A stretch of 64,000 nt of DNA. Source: Pseudomonas sp. Q1-7 (GTDB taxonomy: Bacteria; Pseudomonadota; Gammaproteobacteria; Pseudomonadales; Pseudomonadaceae). The stretch's first letter is position 1; the number at the start of each line of letters is the position of its first letter. Shown piece after piece: positions 42,869 through 52,663 of this stretch. The notes under the pieces are model-generated. The model saw only the letters and a list, made by a program, of their open reading frames with translations. It had not been told where the DNA came from and did no database searches. The DNA is taken from positions 1,690,501-1,754,500 of the forward strand of contig NZ_CP116304.1 in NCBI RefSeq assembly GCF_028010285.1, given 5' to 3'. The translations under genes and the position numbers were made by a program.

Positions 42869-43843
42869 TTACTGCGCCAGGCCGAATTCGCCGGCGAGCA
42901 GCTTGTACTGCTTCACCTGGTCGAGGACGTAGCTCTTCAACTGGTCGCCGGTGAGGCTCAGGGGGAACAGGTCACGCTGTTCGCGCAGCTTGGAGAAGTC
43001 CTCGCTGGCCAGCAGGGTGTCGAACTGCTGCTTCCACCAGTTGAAGTCCTCGTCGCTGACTTCCGGGCCCATGTAGAAGCCGCGGATCACCGGCCAAGTG
43101 ATGTCGTAGCCCTGCTCCTTGGCCGTGGGGAGATCGGCCAGCTTGCCCGGCAGGCGCTGCTCGGACAGCACCGCGAGGACGCGGATCTTGCCGGCGGCGA
43201 GCTGCGGGGTGACTTCGCCCAGGCCGCTGCTGGTGACCTGCACGTGGCCGCCGAGCATTGCGGTGAGGGTTTCGCCGCCGCCTTCGAAGGCCACGTAGCG
43301 CAGCTTCTGCGGGTCGATGCCGGCGGCGCGGGCGATCAGCGCGGTCTGCATCCAGTCCTGACCGCCGATGGTGGCGCCGGCGCCGAAGACGATGGCGGCC
43401 GGGTCCTTCTTCACTGCGTCCACCAGGTCGTCGAGGGTCTGGTAGGGGGAGTCGGCGCGCACCGAGATGGCGCCGTAGTCGGTGCCGATGCCGGCCAGCC
43501 AGCGCACGGCGTTCTCGTCATAGCGGCCGAACTTGCCCTGGGCCAGGTTGAGCAGGGAGCCCGAGGAGAAGGCGGTGATGGTGCCGGCGTCCTTCGGCCG
43601 CTGGGCCACCACGGCGTTATAGGCCACGGCGCCGACGCCGCCCGGCATGTAGGTGACGCGCATCGGCGCCTTCAGCAGGCCGCCGTCCTTCAGACCGCTC
43701 TGGGCCAGCTTGCAGGTGAGGTCGAAGCCGCCGCCGGGCTTGGCCGGGGCGATGCACTCGGGGCGCTTGGGTTCGGCCAGCAATTGAGTCGAGAGCAGCA
43801 GGCCGGAGGTAATCAGGGCGATGCGGGAGAGGGCGGTTTTCAT
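42869..43843 (-). CDS. tctC: tricarboxylate-binding periplasmic protein
   Basis: The 324-residue periplasmic binding protein has a signal peptide (LLLSTQLLAEP). The TctC/Bug-family elements are there: ECIAPAKPGGGFDLTCK at the mature N-terminus and PGGVGAVAYN. It delivers tricarboxylate to TctAB. It begins 30 bases after the porin gene, so outer-membrane and inner-membrane steps are co-expressed. Confidence 0.93.
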   Translation of the reverse strand: MKTALSRIALITSGLLLSTQLLAEPKRPECIAPAKPGGGFDLTCKLAQSGLKDGGLLKAPMRVTYMPGGVGAVAYNAVVAQRPKDAGTITAFSSGSLLNLAQGKFGRYDENAVRWLAGIGTDYGAISVRADSPYQTLDDLVDAVKKDPAAIVFGAGATIGGQDWMQTALIARAAGIDPQKLRYVAFEGGGETLTAMLGGHVQVTSSGLGEVTPQLAAGKIRVLAVLSEQRLPGKLADLPTAKEQGYDITWPVIRGFYMGPEVSDEDFNWWKQQFDTLLASEDFSKLREQRDLFPLSLTGDQLKSYVLDQVKQYKLLAGEFGLAQ

Positions 43844-43873
43844 CGAAGGTCTCCTGTGGAGTTTTATTGTGGG

Positions 43874-45139
43874 TCACCAGATCGGCAGTGCATAACTGAC
43901 GATCAGGCGAAGTTCGTCCGCATCGCGGGCGAAGGTGGAACGGAATCCGGCGTGGCGGGCTCGGAAGGTCAGGTTCTTCAGGCTGCCGCTGGGCACCACG
44001 TACTTGAACTCGACGTCGCGCTCCCTCTCGCGGCCTTCCTCGGGGCTGCCGGTGACCTGGGCGTTGTCGCTGGTGATGTAGCGGGTCATGAAGCTCAGGC
44101 CGGGCACGCCCAGGGCGGCGAAGTCCAGGTCGTAGCGGGCCTGCCAGGAACGCTGGTCGGCGTTGGCGAAGTCGTTGATCTGCACGAAGTTGACCAGGAA
44201 GGGGTCGCTGCCATCGATGTAGGCGTAGCCGGTGTCGCCGCTCATGCGCTGGTAGCCCAGACCGACCTTGTGGCTGCCCTGGCCGTAGCTGAGCATGCCG
44301 TTCAGCGCGCGGTTGTCCACCTTGCCGGCTTCGGCGCGGCCGCTGTCGTCGCTCACCGCGTAGCGCAGGTCCGCGCTCAGGGTGCCGGCGCCAAGCGGGT
44401 GGCTGGCCAGCAGGCCGAAGAAATGCTGGCGGTAGACCTCGTCCAGTTCGGCGAAGTAGTAGCGGCCGGTGTAGTGCTTGCTGAAGGCATAGTCGGCGCC
44501 GGCCAGGTCGAAGTGATCGCCCGTGGCGGCAGCGGCGAAACGCTTGTTCTTGTTGTTGATGGCCAGGTCTTCGGAGTTGGTGGAGGCGCGGTCCTTGACC
44601 TCCGAGAGGCGTCCGCCGGTGAAGGTCAGGTTGCTGATTTCCTTCGAGGTGAGCAGGCCGCCTTCGAACACCTGGGGCAGGATGCGGCTGTCGCTGGCCT
44701 TCACCACCGGCAGTTCGGGAATGTGGGTGCCGAGGCGCAGCTCGCTCTGCGAGGCGCGCAGTTTGGCGGTCAGGCCCAGTTTGCTGTATTCGTCCGGCGT
44801 GCCGCCGTCGTCCTGCACCGGCAGCAGGTCGGTGCCGCTGCGGCCGGGACCGGAGTCGAGCTTGATGCCGAGCATGCCGAGGGCATCGAGGCCGACGCCG
44901 ACGGTGCCTTCGGTGAACCCGGATTCGATATTGAGGATGAAGCCTTGCGCCCATTCCTCGCGCTTGGACTGGCCGCTGCCGTCGTGGAAGTCGCGGTTCA
45001 GGTAGATGTTGCGGGCTTCGAGGGTGGCCGAACTGTCCTTGAAGAACTCGGCCTGGGCCTGGGTGGCCAGGGTGCAGCCGGCGATGGCCAGGCTGAGGGT
45101 GCGAACAGGCGGAAGCGCCTGCCGTGCGGCAGTGAGCAT
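43874..45139 (-). CDS. opdH: OprD-family outer-membrane porin for tricarboxylates
   Basis: The 421-residue porin of the OprD family has a signal peptide (ends ATQAQAEFF) and alternating amphipathic strands up to the C-terminal ..SYALPIW with terminal aromatic residue. Position upstream of tctCBA and divergent from tctDE is that of OpdH, which admits cis-aconitate and citrate in P. aeruginosa. ATG 45139 is preceded by GGAG. An upstream in-frame start (45181) would break the signal peptide. Confidence 0.9.
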   Translation of the reverse strand: MLTAARQALPPVRTLSLAIAGCTLATQAQAEFFKDSSATLEARNIYLNRDFHDGSGQSKREEWAQGFILNIESGFTEGTVGVGLDALGMLGIKLDSGPGRSGTDLLPVQDDGGTPDEYSKLGLTAKLRASQSELRLGTHIPELPVVKASDSRILPQVFEGGLLTSKEISNLTFTGGRLSEVKDRASTNSEDLAINNKNKRFAAAATGDHFDLAGADYAFSKHYTGRYYFAELDEVYRQHFFGLLASHPLGAGTLSADLRYAVSDDSGRAEAGKVDNRALNGMLSYGQGSHKVGLGYQRMSGDTGYAYIDGSDPFLVNFVQINDFANADQRSWQARYDLDFAALGVPGLSFMTRYITSDNAQVTGSPEEGRERERDVEFKYVVPSGSLKNLTFRARHAGFRSTFARDADELRLIVSYALPIW

Positions 45140-45197
45140 CGGGTGGTCTCCGTTGTTGTTTTTGTCAGCCGGCGCAACCACGGGCCAGCTGTTTGGC

Positions 45198-45264
45198 GGG
45201 TGGTCCTTGCCACCCTGTCGCGATGCTATGCAGTGAAACTTTCGCCAGCCTTTCAGCGTGAAAG
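45198..45264. promoter_or_regulatory. two palindromes in the opdH-tctD divergent promoter region
   Basis: GGGTGG-TCCTTG-CCACCC (45198 to 45215) and CTTTCA-GCG-TGAAAG (45250 to 45264) are perfect inverted repeats. A related TGAAAC-TTTC lies at 45234 to 45243. They are candidate binding sites for TctD or a carbon-catabolite regulator. Confidence 0.5.
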
Positions 45265-45341
45265 AAAACCGCAGCGGCGTTCACAGGCTCCGACTGCCCG
45301 TTAAACTGCTGGGCGATCGCTGCCATTTCGGAGGCTTTGTC

Positions 45342-46013
45342 GTGCGAATCCTGCTGGTCGAAGACCATCCCCAGCTGGCTGAAAGCGTTGCCCAGGTACT
45401 CAAGAGCGCGGGCTGGACGGTGGACGTGCTGCATGACGGCGTGGCCGCCGATCTGGCCCTGGCCAGCGAGGACTACGCCCTGGCGGTGCTGGACGTGGGC
45501 CTGCCGCGCCTGGACGGCTTCGAGGTGCTGGCGCGCCTGCGCGGCCGTGGCAAGACCTTGCCGGTGCTGATGCTCACCGCCCGAGGCGAGGTGAAGGACC
45601 GGGTCCATGGCCTCAACCTCGGCGCGGACGACTACCTGGCCAAGCCTTTCGAGCTGACCGAGCTGGAAGCGCGCGTCAAGGCGCTGCTGCGCCGCAGCGT
45701 GCTCGGCGGCGAACAGCAGCAGCGCTGCGGGGCGCTGGTCTATGACCTGGGCACCCGGCGCTTCAGCCTGGACGGGGACATCCTCAGCCTGACGTCCCGC
45801 GAGCAGTCCGTGCTGGAGGCCCTGATCGCCCGGCCGGGCAGGGTGATGAGCAAGGAGCAACTGGCTTCCCAGGTGTTCGGCCTGGACGAGGAGGCCAGCC
45901 CCGACGCCATCGAGATCTACATTCATCGCCTGCGCAAGAAGCTGGAGGGCAACGCGGTGCGCATCGTCACCTTCCGTGGCCTGGGCTACTTGCTGGAGAG
46001 CCCGGATGCGTGA
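45342..46013 (+). CDS. tctD: response regulator of the tricarboxylate system
   Basis: The 223-residue OmpR-type regulator has a receiver domain with the phosphorylatable Asp in LAVLDVGLP (about residue 51) and the conserved LMLTARGEVKDR and GADDYLAKPF. It ends in a winged-helix DNA-binding domain (AIEIYIHRLRKKLEG). The GTG start at 45342 has GGAGG eight bases upstream and gives the standard VRILLVEDH beginning. It likely activates opdH-tctCBA. The stop overlaps the tctE start by eight bases. Confidence 0.93.
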   Translation: MRILLVEDHPQLAESVAQVLKSAGWTVDVLHDGVAADLALASEDYALAVLDVGLPRLDGFEVLARLRGRGKTLPVLMLTARGEVKDRVHGLNLGADDYLAKPFELTELEARVKALLRRSVLGGEQQQRCGALVYDLGTRRFSLDGDILSLTSREQSVLEALIARPGRVMSKEQLASQVFGLDEEASPDAIEIYIHRLRKKLEGNAVRIVTFRGLGYLLESPDA

Positions 46014-47391
46014 AGCCGGTAGCCTGCGCGGGCGATTGTTGCGCCGCCTGGCGCTGATGCTTGGCGGCCTGCTGCTGATTGCCAGCCTGAGTGCTTACTG
46101 GAATGCCCGCGAGGCCGCCGATACCGCCTATGACCGCACCCTGCTGGCTTCGGCGCGGGCCATCGCCGACGGCCTCTACGAAAATGACGGGCGCCTGAAG
46201 GCGGACGTGCCCTATGTGGCCCTGGATGTCTTCGCCTACGACAGCGCCGGGCGCATCTTCTACCAGGTGATCGACCCCGACGGGAAACTGGTTTCCGGCT
46301 ACGAGCACCTGCCACCGCCGCCGTCGGGCACCCGACGCACCGACGACTATCCGGCCCTGGCGCGTTTCTACGATGCCGAGTACGAGGGTGTCGGGGTGCG
46401 CGTGGTGAGCCTGATGCAGCCAGTGAGCGAGCCGCGCCTGAACGGCATCGCGGAAATCCGCGTGGCGGAGACCGAAAGCGCCCGCGAACGACTGGCCCGG
46501 GGCCTGCTGGTGGACAGCCTGTGGCGCCTGGCGCTGCTGGTGGTGGCGGCACTATTGCTGGTGTGGTTGGCGGTGAGCGCGGCGTTGCGGCCCCTGAACA
46601 AGCTGCGCCTGGCGGTGGAGGAACGCCAGGCCGACGATCTGCGGCCCTTGCCCGAGGTGGCGGTGCAGCGTGAGCTGCGGCCCCTGGTGGATGCCCTCAA
46701 CCAGTTCACCGAGCGCTTGCGCGGGCTGTTCCAGCGCCAGGCGGACTTCATTGCCGACGCCTCCCACGAGTTGCGCACGCCCCTGGCCGCCCTCAAGGCG
46801 CGGGTGGAACTGGGGCTGCGCGAGCAGGACCCGGCGATCTGGCGCTCGACCCTGGAGGTGGCGGCGCAGAACACCGATCGCCTGACCCATCTGGCCAACC
46901 AGTTGCTGTCCCTGGCGCGCATCGAGAGCGGTGCGCGGGCCATCGCCGAAGGCGGCGCCGAACGTATCGAACTGGGCCAGATTGCCCGCGAGCTGGGCAT
47001 GGCCCTGGCGCCGCTGGCCCACGCCCGCGGCATCGCCCTGGCCCTGGAGGCGGAGGACCAGGCCTGGGTGATGGGCGAGCCGACCTTGCTCAACGAGCTG
47101 CTCTGCAACCTGGTGGACAACGCCCTGGCCCACACGCCCAAGGGCGGCAACGTGATCCTGCGGGTACGTGCGCCGGCGGTGCTGGAAGTGGAAGACGACG
47201 GCAGCGGCATCCCGCCCGAGGAGCGCGACAAGGTGTTCCAGCGCTTCTATCGGCGCAACGCGCAGAGCGGCGGGGCTGGACTGGGCCTGGCCATCGTCGG
47301 CGAGATCTGCCGCGCTCACCAGGCGGAGATCAGCCTGCATGACGGCGATGCGGGTGGCTTGAAGGTGCGGGTGCGTTTCCCGGCGGCGTGA
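46006..47391 (+). CDS. tctE: sensor histidine kinase of the tricarboxylate system
   Basis: The 461-residue kinase has two membrane helices (about 15 to 35 and 165 to 187) around a periplasmic sensor. The dimerisation His is in DASHELRTPLAAL (about residue 254). The ATP-binding blocks NLVDNALAHTP and GAGLGLAI follow. TctE-type kinases sense tricarboxylates and phosphorylate TctD. The start was chosen at 46006 inside the tctD end. Confidence 0.92.
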   Translation: MREAGSLRGRLLRRLALMLGGLLLIASLSAYWNAREAADTAYDRTLLASARAIADGLYENDGRLKADVPYVALDVFAYDSAGRIFYQVIDPDGKLVSGYEHLPPPPSGTRRTDDYPALARFYDAEYEGVGVRVVSLMQPVSEPRLNGIAEIRVAETESARERLARGLLVDSLWRLALLVVAALLLVWLAVSAALRPLNKLRLAVEERQADDLRPLPEVAVQRELRPLVDALNQFTERLRGLFQRQADFIADASHELRTPLAALKARVELGLREQDPAIWRSTLEVAAQNTDRLTHLANQLLSLARIESGARAIAEGGAERIELGQIARELGMALAPLAHARGIALALEAEDQAWVMGEPTLLNELLCNLVDNALAHTPKGGNVILRVRAPAVLEVEDDGSGIPPEERDKVFQRFYRRNAQSGGAGLGLAIVGEICRAHQAEISLHDGDAGGLKVRVRFPAA

Positions 47392-47523
47392 GGCGTTCGC
47401 AATGGGCCCGCTGAACGAGCGAAATCATTTGAGAGAGGAAGCCACGTCCTACGAACGTGGATGTTCACTCGCGAGGGCTGCAAGGGCCTTGAGGTCAGCT
47501 CCGCTCCCACAGGCGATCCAGAC

Positions 47524-48279
47524 CTACGGCGCCAGGGATAGCGGCTGCTGCACTTCCAGCAGGTACTGGGCGACCTTGCCGCTTTCCCGCAGCCGGGCCA
47601 GGCCTTTGTTGAAGCGCACAATCAGCTCGGCATTGCCGGGTACCTCGCGGGAAAGCATCAGGTGCAGGCCGTCGCTGCGCAGCGGGAGTGGGTGGAAACT
47701 CAAGCGCGCACGTTCGGCGGAGCTGAAGCGGTCGTTGAGCAGGGAGAAGGCAACCACCTTGTCCATCGGGAAGGCATCCAGCCGGCCTGCCAGGACCATT
47801 CGCATTCCCTGTTCCTCGTTGCTCAGGCGCTTGACCTGGATTTGCCCGCCCAGCTCGGCCCGCTGGAAGGCCGTGCCGTAGTCGTAGCCGATGGCGCCGC
47901 CCAGGCGCAGACCCTTGAGGTCGGCAACCTGCCGCCAGTCCAGGGGACGGTCCTTGCGGTGGAACAGGTAGTAGGTGCTCTCGATCACCGGGTCGCTGAT
48001 GTAGAAGGTCCTTTCCCGTTCCGGACTGCGTAGCCAGACGGCGGTGCCGGCGCGTTCGCCGCGTTCGGCCAGGTACATCGAACGGGCCCAGGGGTAGAAC
48101 TCCCAGTGCACCTGGACGCCTTCCAGGGCGAAGGCTTCCTCGACTATGCGCGACGCCACGCCCTGGTGGGGCAGGCTGGCACCCAGATAGGGTGCCCATT
48201 CGCCGTTGGTCAGGCGCACCTCTTCCGCGGTGGCGAGCCCGTGGAATAAGAGGCAGAAAGCGAGCAGGAAAACGCGCAT
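47524..48279 (-). CDS. periplasmic solute-binding protein (family 3), orphan
   Basis: The 251-residue protein has a signal peptide (LLFHGLATAEE) followed by a family 3 solute-binding fold (RLTNGEWAPYLG; FYPWARSMYLAERGE; DAFPMDK). Such short orphan proteins without permease genes are common in Pseudomonas. The ligand cannot be told. It is convergent with tctE, with a 132-base gap that contains only fragments of dispersed repeat (for example AGCTCCGCTCCCACAGG). Confidence 0.8.
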   Translation of the reverse strand: MRVFLLAFCLLFHGLATAEEVRLTNGEWAPYLGASLPHQGVASRIVEEAFALEGVQVHWEFYPWARSMYLAERGERAGTAVWLRSPERERTFYISDPVIESTYYLFHRKDRPLDWRQVADLKGLRLGGAIGYDYGTAFQRAELGGQIQVKRLSNEEQGMRMVLAGRLDAFPMDKVVAFSLLNDRFSSAERARLSFHPLPLRSDGLHLMLSREVPGNAELIVRFNKGLARLRESGKVAQYLLEVQQPLSLAP

Positions 48280-48348
48280 CCGGATCCATCCAGCGACGTC
48301 AGGGGATGCCTGAGTCTAGCGCCGGATGGGCGAATGCGCGCAGGGTTG

Positions 48349-49185
48349 TTACTGCAGCATGCCCATGGCCGCTTCCATGGCGGCGGAGAGGTCCTCGTCG
48401 GCCTGCATGTCGACGTTGGGGTCGAGGCCGAGCTTGCCGAAGGCGGGCACCTGGCTCCAGTCCAGCTGGGTGTAGGGGTGCTCGCTGCCGAGGTAGCTTT
48501 GCAGGGTTGCGACCTGGACGATGTCGACATAGTCGACGCGTGCCGAGTTGCGGTTGAAGTCCAGGTGCTGGCTGGGGACGGCGGCGATCGGCTCGGGGAA
48601 TTCCCAGGCACGCAGGATGCGGTCGCCGATCAGCGGGTGAATGCGCTCGATCACGTGGTTCAGGCTGATGGAGTCGGCCAGCAGTTCGTTGTGTTCTTCG
48701 GCGTAGGTGAGGATCGGCAGCACGCCAATCTGGTGCACCAGGCCGGCCAGGGTGGCCTGGTCGGGCATCAGGCGGGTGTAGTGGCGACACAGCACGTGGC
48801 AGATGCCGGCGATTTCGGTGCTTTTGTTCCAGACCTCGCGCATCTTGCGGTCGACCACGTCCGTGGTGGCCTGGAACATCTGCTCCATGGCCAGGCCCGT
48901 GGCCAGGTTGCTGGTGTAGTTGATGCCCAGTCGGCTGATGGCCATCTGCAGGTCGGTGATTTCCTTGTTGGTGCGCAGCAGCGGGCTGTTCACCACCTTG
49001 ATGATGCGGGCGGTCAGCGCGGCGTCGTTGCCGATCACCTTGGCCAGATCCTGGATGCTGGCATTCGGGTCTTCGGCGGTTTCGCGCACCTTCAGTGCGA
49101 CTTCCGGCAGGGTTGGCAGCACCAGTTCATCGCTTTCGATGGCCTGGATGAGTTCCTGTTGGACTTTGTCGGCTAGCTTGCTCAT
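48349..49185 (-). CDS. HDOD domain protein
   Basis: The 278-residue protein is a single HDOD domain. LPTLPEVALKVRE near the start, LAKVIGNDAALTARIIKVVNSPL and LAGLVHQIGVLPIL are family blocks, and the C-terminal part is rich in Gln, Met and acidic residues. It is probably a signalling adapter. It is the second HDOD gene in the window, but much closer to the family consensus than the one at 37.2 kb. Confidence 0.88.
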   Translation of the reverse strand: MSKLADKVQQELIQAIESDELVLPTLPEVALKVRETAEDPNASIQDLAKVIGNDAALTARIIKVVNSPLLRTNKEITDLQMAISRLGINYTSNLATGLAMEQMFQATTDVVDRKMREVWNKSTEIAGICHVLCRHYTRLMPDQATLAGLVHQIGVLPILTYAEEHNELLADSISLNHVIERIHPLIGDRILRAWEFPEPIAAVPSQHLDFNRNSARVDYVDIVQVATLQSYLGSEHPYTQLDWSQVPAFGKLGLDPNVDMQADEDLSAAMEAAMGMLQ

Positions 49186-49213
49186 TCACTTCCTCGTCAT
49201 TGGCCGGAAAGGA

Positions 49214-50155
49214 CTAGCGTTGGATTTCGCGGTCGGCGTCCAGGGTATAGGGCAGATCCAGCAGGTCGAGCGCCGGGCCGTCGGCGGCACCCAGGTAGAG
49301 GCGGCCATCGTTCACGGCATCCTCCTGTAGCACGGCGAGCAGCTCGCAACCCTCGGCCGCCGGGGCTGCCAGCACCACTTCGCCTACCGAGCTCTGGTGC
49401 ACCGGCGAAAACAGTTCGACACCGGGAAGGGGCGCTTCGCCGGCGGCCAGCTCAAGGCGGTAGAGGCGGCGCTTGAGCTTGCCCAGGTACTGCATGCGGG
49501 CAACGATTTCCTGGCCGGTGTAGCAACCTTTCTTGAAGCTGACGCCGCCCAGGGCCTGGAGGTTGATCATCTGCGGGATGAACAGCTCGCGGGTGCTGCC
49601 GAAGACCTGGCCGATGCCGGCGCGCACCTGGGCCAGCAGCCAGGCTTGCAGTTCTGCGCGAGGCAGGTGCGCGGCCAGGCGGGCTTCCAGGCTGGCGGCT
49701 TCGGCACTGGGCGCCCAGAGTTCGGCGCGGCCGTCGGGCAGACGGATGGCGATCAGGTTGCCGTCGCGGGCGACGCTGTCGGCGGCTTGGGGAAGGTCCA
49801 GGCCGAGGGCGAGGAGGGCGCCGTCGCCCTGGCTGAGGCCGAAGCGTGCCCAGTCGGCGCTTTCGTCGATCAGGGTGGACTTGGAGAAGACGGCGTACTT
49901 CTTCAGGTCGTTCAACTGCGCTTCCAGCAGGTCGCTGGACAGCGCCAGCAGGAAGCCGTCGCCCTGGGCCAGGATGCGGAAACTGGAAATCATCCGGCCC
50001 TTGGGCGTGCAACGGGCGCCCAGGCTGCTGGTGGACTGGTCCAGGTAGTTGAGGTTGCAGGTCACCTGGCCCTGTAGGAACTTCGCGGCATCCACGCCGC
50101 GGACGGCGAGCAGGCCTTCGTGAGTGAGCAGGCAGAAGAATGCGGAGTGGGCCAT
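49214..50155 (-). CDS. ygfZ: folate-dependent YgfZ/GcvT-like protein
   Basis: The 313-residue protein has the YgfZ signature KKGCYTGQEIVAR (Cys near 205) and the GcvT-like fold. It uses tetrahydrofolate to support iron-sulfur cluster assembly and repair. The start at 50155 (MAHSAFFCLL) was chosen by fit to the family. The frame is open to 50287. It is divergent from sdhE. Confidence 0.92.
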   Translation of the reverse strand: MAHSAFFCLLTHEGLLAVRGVDAAKFLQGQVTCNLNYLDQSTSSLGARCTPKGRMISSFRILAQGDGFLLALSSDLLEAQLNDLKKYAVFSKSTLIDESADWARFGLSQGDGALLALGLDLPQAADSVARDGNLIAIRLPDGRAELWAPSAEAASLEARLAAHLPRAELQAWLLAQVRAGIGQVFGSTRELFIPQMINLQALGGVSFKKGCYTGQEIVARMQYLGKLKRRLYRLELAAGEAPLPGVELFSPVHQSSVGEVVLAAPAAEGCELLAVLQEDAVNDGRLYLGAADGPALDLLDLPYTLDADREIQR

Positions 50156-50241
50156 TGCGGATCGCTGGAAAAAAGTCTGGGGCGCCATCATAGAGTCCCG
50201 CCGGTGGCTTGTCAGCGGGTGCCCGGCGAGGCGGCTGTGGT

Positions 50242-50247
50242 TATAAT
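50242..50247 (+). promoter_or_regulatory. sigma-70 -10 element before sdhE
   Basis: A perfect TATAAT lies 28 bases before the sdhE ATG. No good -35 box is seen at 17 bases (GTGCCC). Confidence 0.5.
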
Positions 50248-50274
50248 GCGCGCCTCTTTCCTGGAGGCGCTGTG

Positions 50275-50529
50275 ATGGCCGACGCAATTGAACTGAACCG
50301 ACTCTTCTGGCACAGCCGTCGCGGCATGCTCGAACTGGACGTGCTCCTGGTGCCCTTCGTGCAGGAGGTTTATTCGAGCCTCGACGCCGAGGACCAGGCC
50401 CGCTACCGCAAGCTTCTGGAGTGCGAGGACCAGGATCTGTTCGGCTGGTTCATGCAGCGTGGCGAGCCGGAGGATGCGGACCTGCGCCGCATGGTTCGGA
50501 TGATCCTGGACCGTGTCCAGCCCAAGTGA
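50275..50529 (+). CDS. sdhE: succinate dehydrogenase flavinylation factor
   Basis: The 84-residue protein is SdhE, which promotes covalent FAD attachment to SdhA. The conserved RRGMLELD with the RGxxE motif and the FGWFM block are present. CTGGAGG precedes the ATG at 50275. The length matches (about 85 to 90 residues). The next gene starts inside it. Confidence 0.93.
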   Translation: MADAIELNRLFWHSRRGMLELDVLLVPFVQEVYSSLDAEDQARYRKLLECEDQDLFGWFMQRGEPEDADLRRMVRMILDRVQPK

Positions 50530-50965
50530 TGTCTTCGAATGCCACTGGCGCCCGTCGCGGCGCCTGTTGGTCCTCTACCTGATCCTGTCGCTATTGGCCG
50601 CCCTGGCCCTGTCGTTCGCCGGGATTCCCCTCTGGGCGCGCTTCGCCGGCTTCTCCGCCCTCGCGATTCATGCAGCCTGGTGTCTGCCCCGGCAGATTCT
50701 CCTGAACTCCCCCTGGGCCTTTACCGGTTTGCGCCTGGATGGCGACGGCTGGCAGCTCTGGCGTTCGGCCGACGGCTGGCGGCCGGTGCAGCTGCGGCCG
50801 GACAGTCTGGCGCTGCCGCAAGCGGTGATCCTGCGCTTCCGCCTGTCGGGCGAGTGGTGGGCGAGGGGGCTGTGCATTCCGGCGGATGCCCTCGATCGCG
50901 AGCAGCACCGCCGGTTGCGGGTCAGGCTGGGGTTCAGTCGCCGTAGGTGGGCGGCACCAGAATAG
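50513..50965 (+). CDS. YgfX/CptA-like membrane protein
   Basis: The 150-residue protein has two hydrophobic helices near the N-terminus ([18 protein letters not shown] and [17 protein letters not shown]) followed by a soluble beta-rich part ([17 protein letters not shown]). This is the YgfX/CptA family usually encoded right after sdhE. In E. coli it has been linked to toxicity toward division and cytoskeleton proteins. GTG 50513 lies within the sdhE end, as usual for coupled genes. Its 3' end overlaps the convergent nadB end by 32 bases. Confidence 0.78.
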   Translation: MSSPSDVFECHWRPSRRLLVLYLILSLLAALALSFAGIPLWARFAGFSALAIHAAWCLPRQILLNSPWAFTGLRLDGDGWQLWRSADGWRPVQLRPDSLALPQAVILRFRLSGEWWARGLCIPADALDREQHRRLRVRLGFSRRRWAAPE

Positions 50966-52550
50966 TGTCCCTGGCCTCGGGAAGCAGTTGCGGGTAGTCC
51001 AGGGTGTAGTGCAGGCCGCGGCTTTCATGGCGCTGCATGGCTGAGCGGATCATCAGTTCCGCGACCAGCGCCAGGTTGCGCAGCTCGATCAGGTCGCGGC
51101 TGACTTTGTAGTTGCTGTAGAACTCGTCGATCTCGCTGAGCAGCAGGCGGACCCGGTGCTGGGCGCGCTGCAGGCGCTTGTTGGTGCGCACGATGCCCAC
51201 GTAGTCCCACATGAATCGCCGCAGTTCGTCCCAGTTGTGGGCGATGATCACGTCCTCGTCCGAGTCGGTCACCTGGCTGGCATCCCAGGTCGGCAGGCTG
51301 GTGGGCATCGCAACCTTGCCCAGTTGGCTGAGAATGTCTTCCGCCGCCGAGCGGCCATAGACGAAGCACTCCAGCAGCGAGTTGCTGGCCATGCGGTTGG
51401 CGCCATGCAGCCCGGTGAAGCTGGTTTCGCCGATGGCGTAGAGGCCGGGGATGTCGGTTCGCCCATGCTGGTCCACCAGGACGCCGCCGCAGGTGTAGTG
51501 CGCCGCCGGCACTACCGGAATCGGCTCGCGGGTGATGTCGATGCCAAAGTCCAGGCAGCGTTCGTAGACGGTGGGGAAATGGCTCTTCACGAACTCGGCG
51601 GGCTTGTGGCTGATGTCCAGGTAGACGCAGTCCACGCCCAGTCGCTTCATTTCATGGTCGATGGCGCGGGCCACCACATCGCGCGGTGCCAGTTCCGCCC
51701 GCGGGTGGAAGCGCTGCATGAAACGCTCGCCGTTGGGTAGCCTGAGCAGGCCACCTTCGCCACGCACGGCCTCGGTGATCAGGAAGCTCTTGGCCTGCGG
51801 ATGATAGAGGCAGGTGGGGTGGAACTGGTTGAACTCCAGGTTGCCTACCCGGCATCCGGCGCGCCAGGCCATGGCGATGCCGTCGCCGCAGGCGCTGTCG
51901 GGATTGCTGGTATAGAGGTAGACCTTGGCCGCGCCGCCGGAAGCGAGCACGGTGAAGCGGGCGTGGAAGGTATCCACTTCGCCGTTGCTGCGGTTCAGGA
52001 CATAGGCCCCCAGGCAGCGCTGACCCTTGCGGCCGAGCTTGCGCTCGGTAATCAGGTCGACGGCGACTCGCTGCTCCAGCAGTTGGATATTGGGGCGCTT
52101 CTTCGCCTGTTCCAGCAGGGTGTTGAAGATGGCCGCGCCAGTGGCGTCGGCGGCGTGGATGATGCGCCGGTGGCTGTGGCCGCCCTCGCGGGTCAGGTGG
52201 AACTCGAAGCCGCCGTCCTCGCGGGCGCTTTCGTCGTCGCGGGTGAAGGGCACGCCCTGGTCGATCAGCCATTGGATGGCGGCACGGCTGTGTTCCACGG
52301 TGAAACGCACGGCGTCTTCGCGGCACAGGCCGGCACCGGCGACCAGGGTGTCCTCTACGTGGGATTCGACCGTGTCGGTAGTGTCCAGCACCGCGGCCAC
52401 GCCGCCCTGGGCCCAGTAGGTCGAACCATTGCTGAGATCAGCCTTGCTCAGCACGACGACGCTCAGGTGCGAGGGGAGGGTGAGGGCCAGGGTCAGGCCG
52501 GCGGCGCCGCTGCCGATGACCAGTACGTCATGCTGGAGATGTTGGCTCAT
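50934..52550 (-). CDS. nadB: L-aspartate oxidase
   Basis: The 538-residue flavoprotein oxidises L-aspartate to iminoaspartate, the first step of NAD synthesis. The FAD-binding [11 protein letters not shown] is at the N-terminus. [36 protein letters not shown] and [12 protein letters not shown] are the usual succinate dehydrogenase-like blocks. The length matches the family. The gene is divergent from algU. Confidence 0.95.
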   Translation of the reverse strand: MSQHLQHDVLVIGSGAAGLTLALTLPSHLSVVVLSKADLSNGSTYWAQGGVAAVLDTTDTVESHVEDTLVAGAGLCREDAVRFTVEHSRAAIQWLIDQGVPFTRDDESAREDGGFEFHLTREGGHSHRRIIHAADATGAAIFNTLLEQAKKRPNIQLLEQRVAVDLITERKLGRKGQRCLGAYVLNRSNGEVDTFHARFTVLASGGAAKVYLYTSNPDSACGDGIAMAWRAGCRVGNLEFNQFHPTCLYHPQAKSFLITEAVRGEGGLLRLPNGERFMQRFHPRAELAPRDVVARAIDHEMKRLGVDCVYLDISHKPAEFVKSHFPTVYERCLDFGIDITREPIPVVPAAHYTCGGVLVDQHGRTDIPGLYAIGETSFTGLHGANRMASNSLLECFVYGRSAAEDILSQLGKVAMPTSLPTWDASQVTDSDEDVIIAHNWDELRRFMWDYVGIVRTNKRLQRAQHRVRLLLSEIDEFYSNYKVSRDLIELRNLALVAELMIRSAMQRHESRGLHYTLDYPQLLPEARDTILVPPTYGD

Positions 52551-52636
52551 GTCGGTTCCCGCGAAAAAAGCGGCGGCTAGTATATAGCTGGGGGGCTGGG
52601 CACAATAGCGCGCTTATGATCTTGCATGGAGCCAGG

Positions 52637-52663
52637 GAACTTTTTTAGTCGTTCAGGTTCCAT
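52637..52663 (+). promoter_or_regulatory. distal AlgU (sigma-E type) promoter of algU
   Basis: GAACTT (52637) and TCCAT (52659) with a 16-base spacer fit the extracytoplasmic AlgU consensus GAACTT-N16/17-TC. The promoter lies about 270 bases before algU. Confidence 0.75.

Noticed and set aside
47392-47523. Possible small RNA or gene between tctE and the solute-binding protein gene
   Set aside because: The gap holds only fragments resembling dispersed repeats and no promoter or terminator pair I could support.
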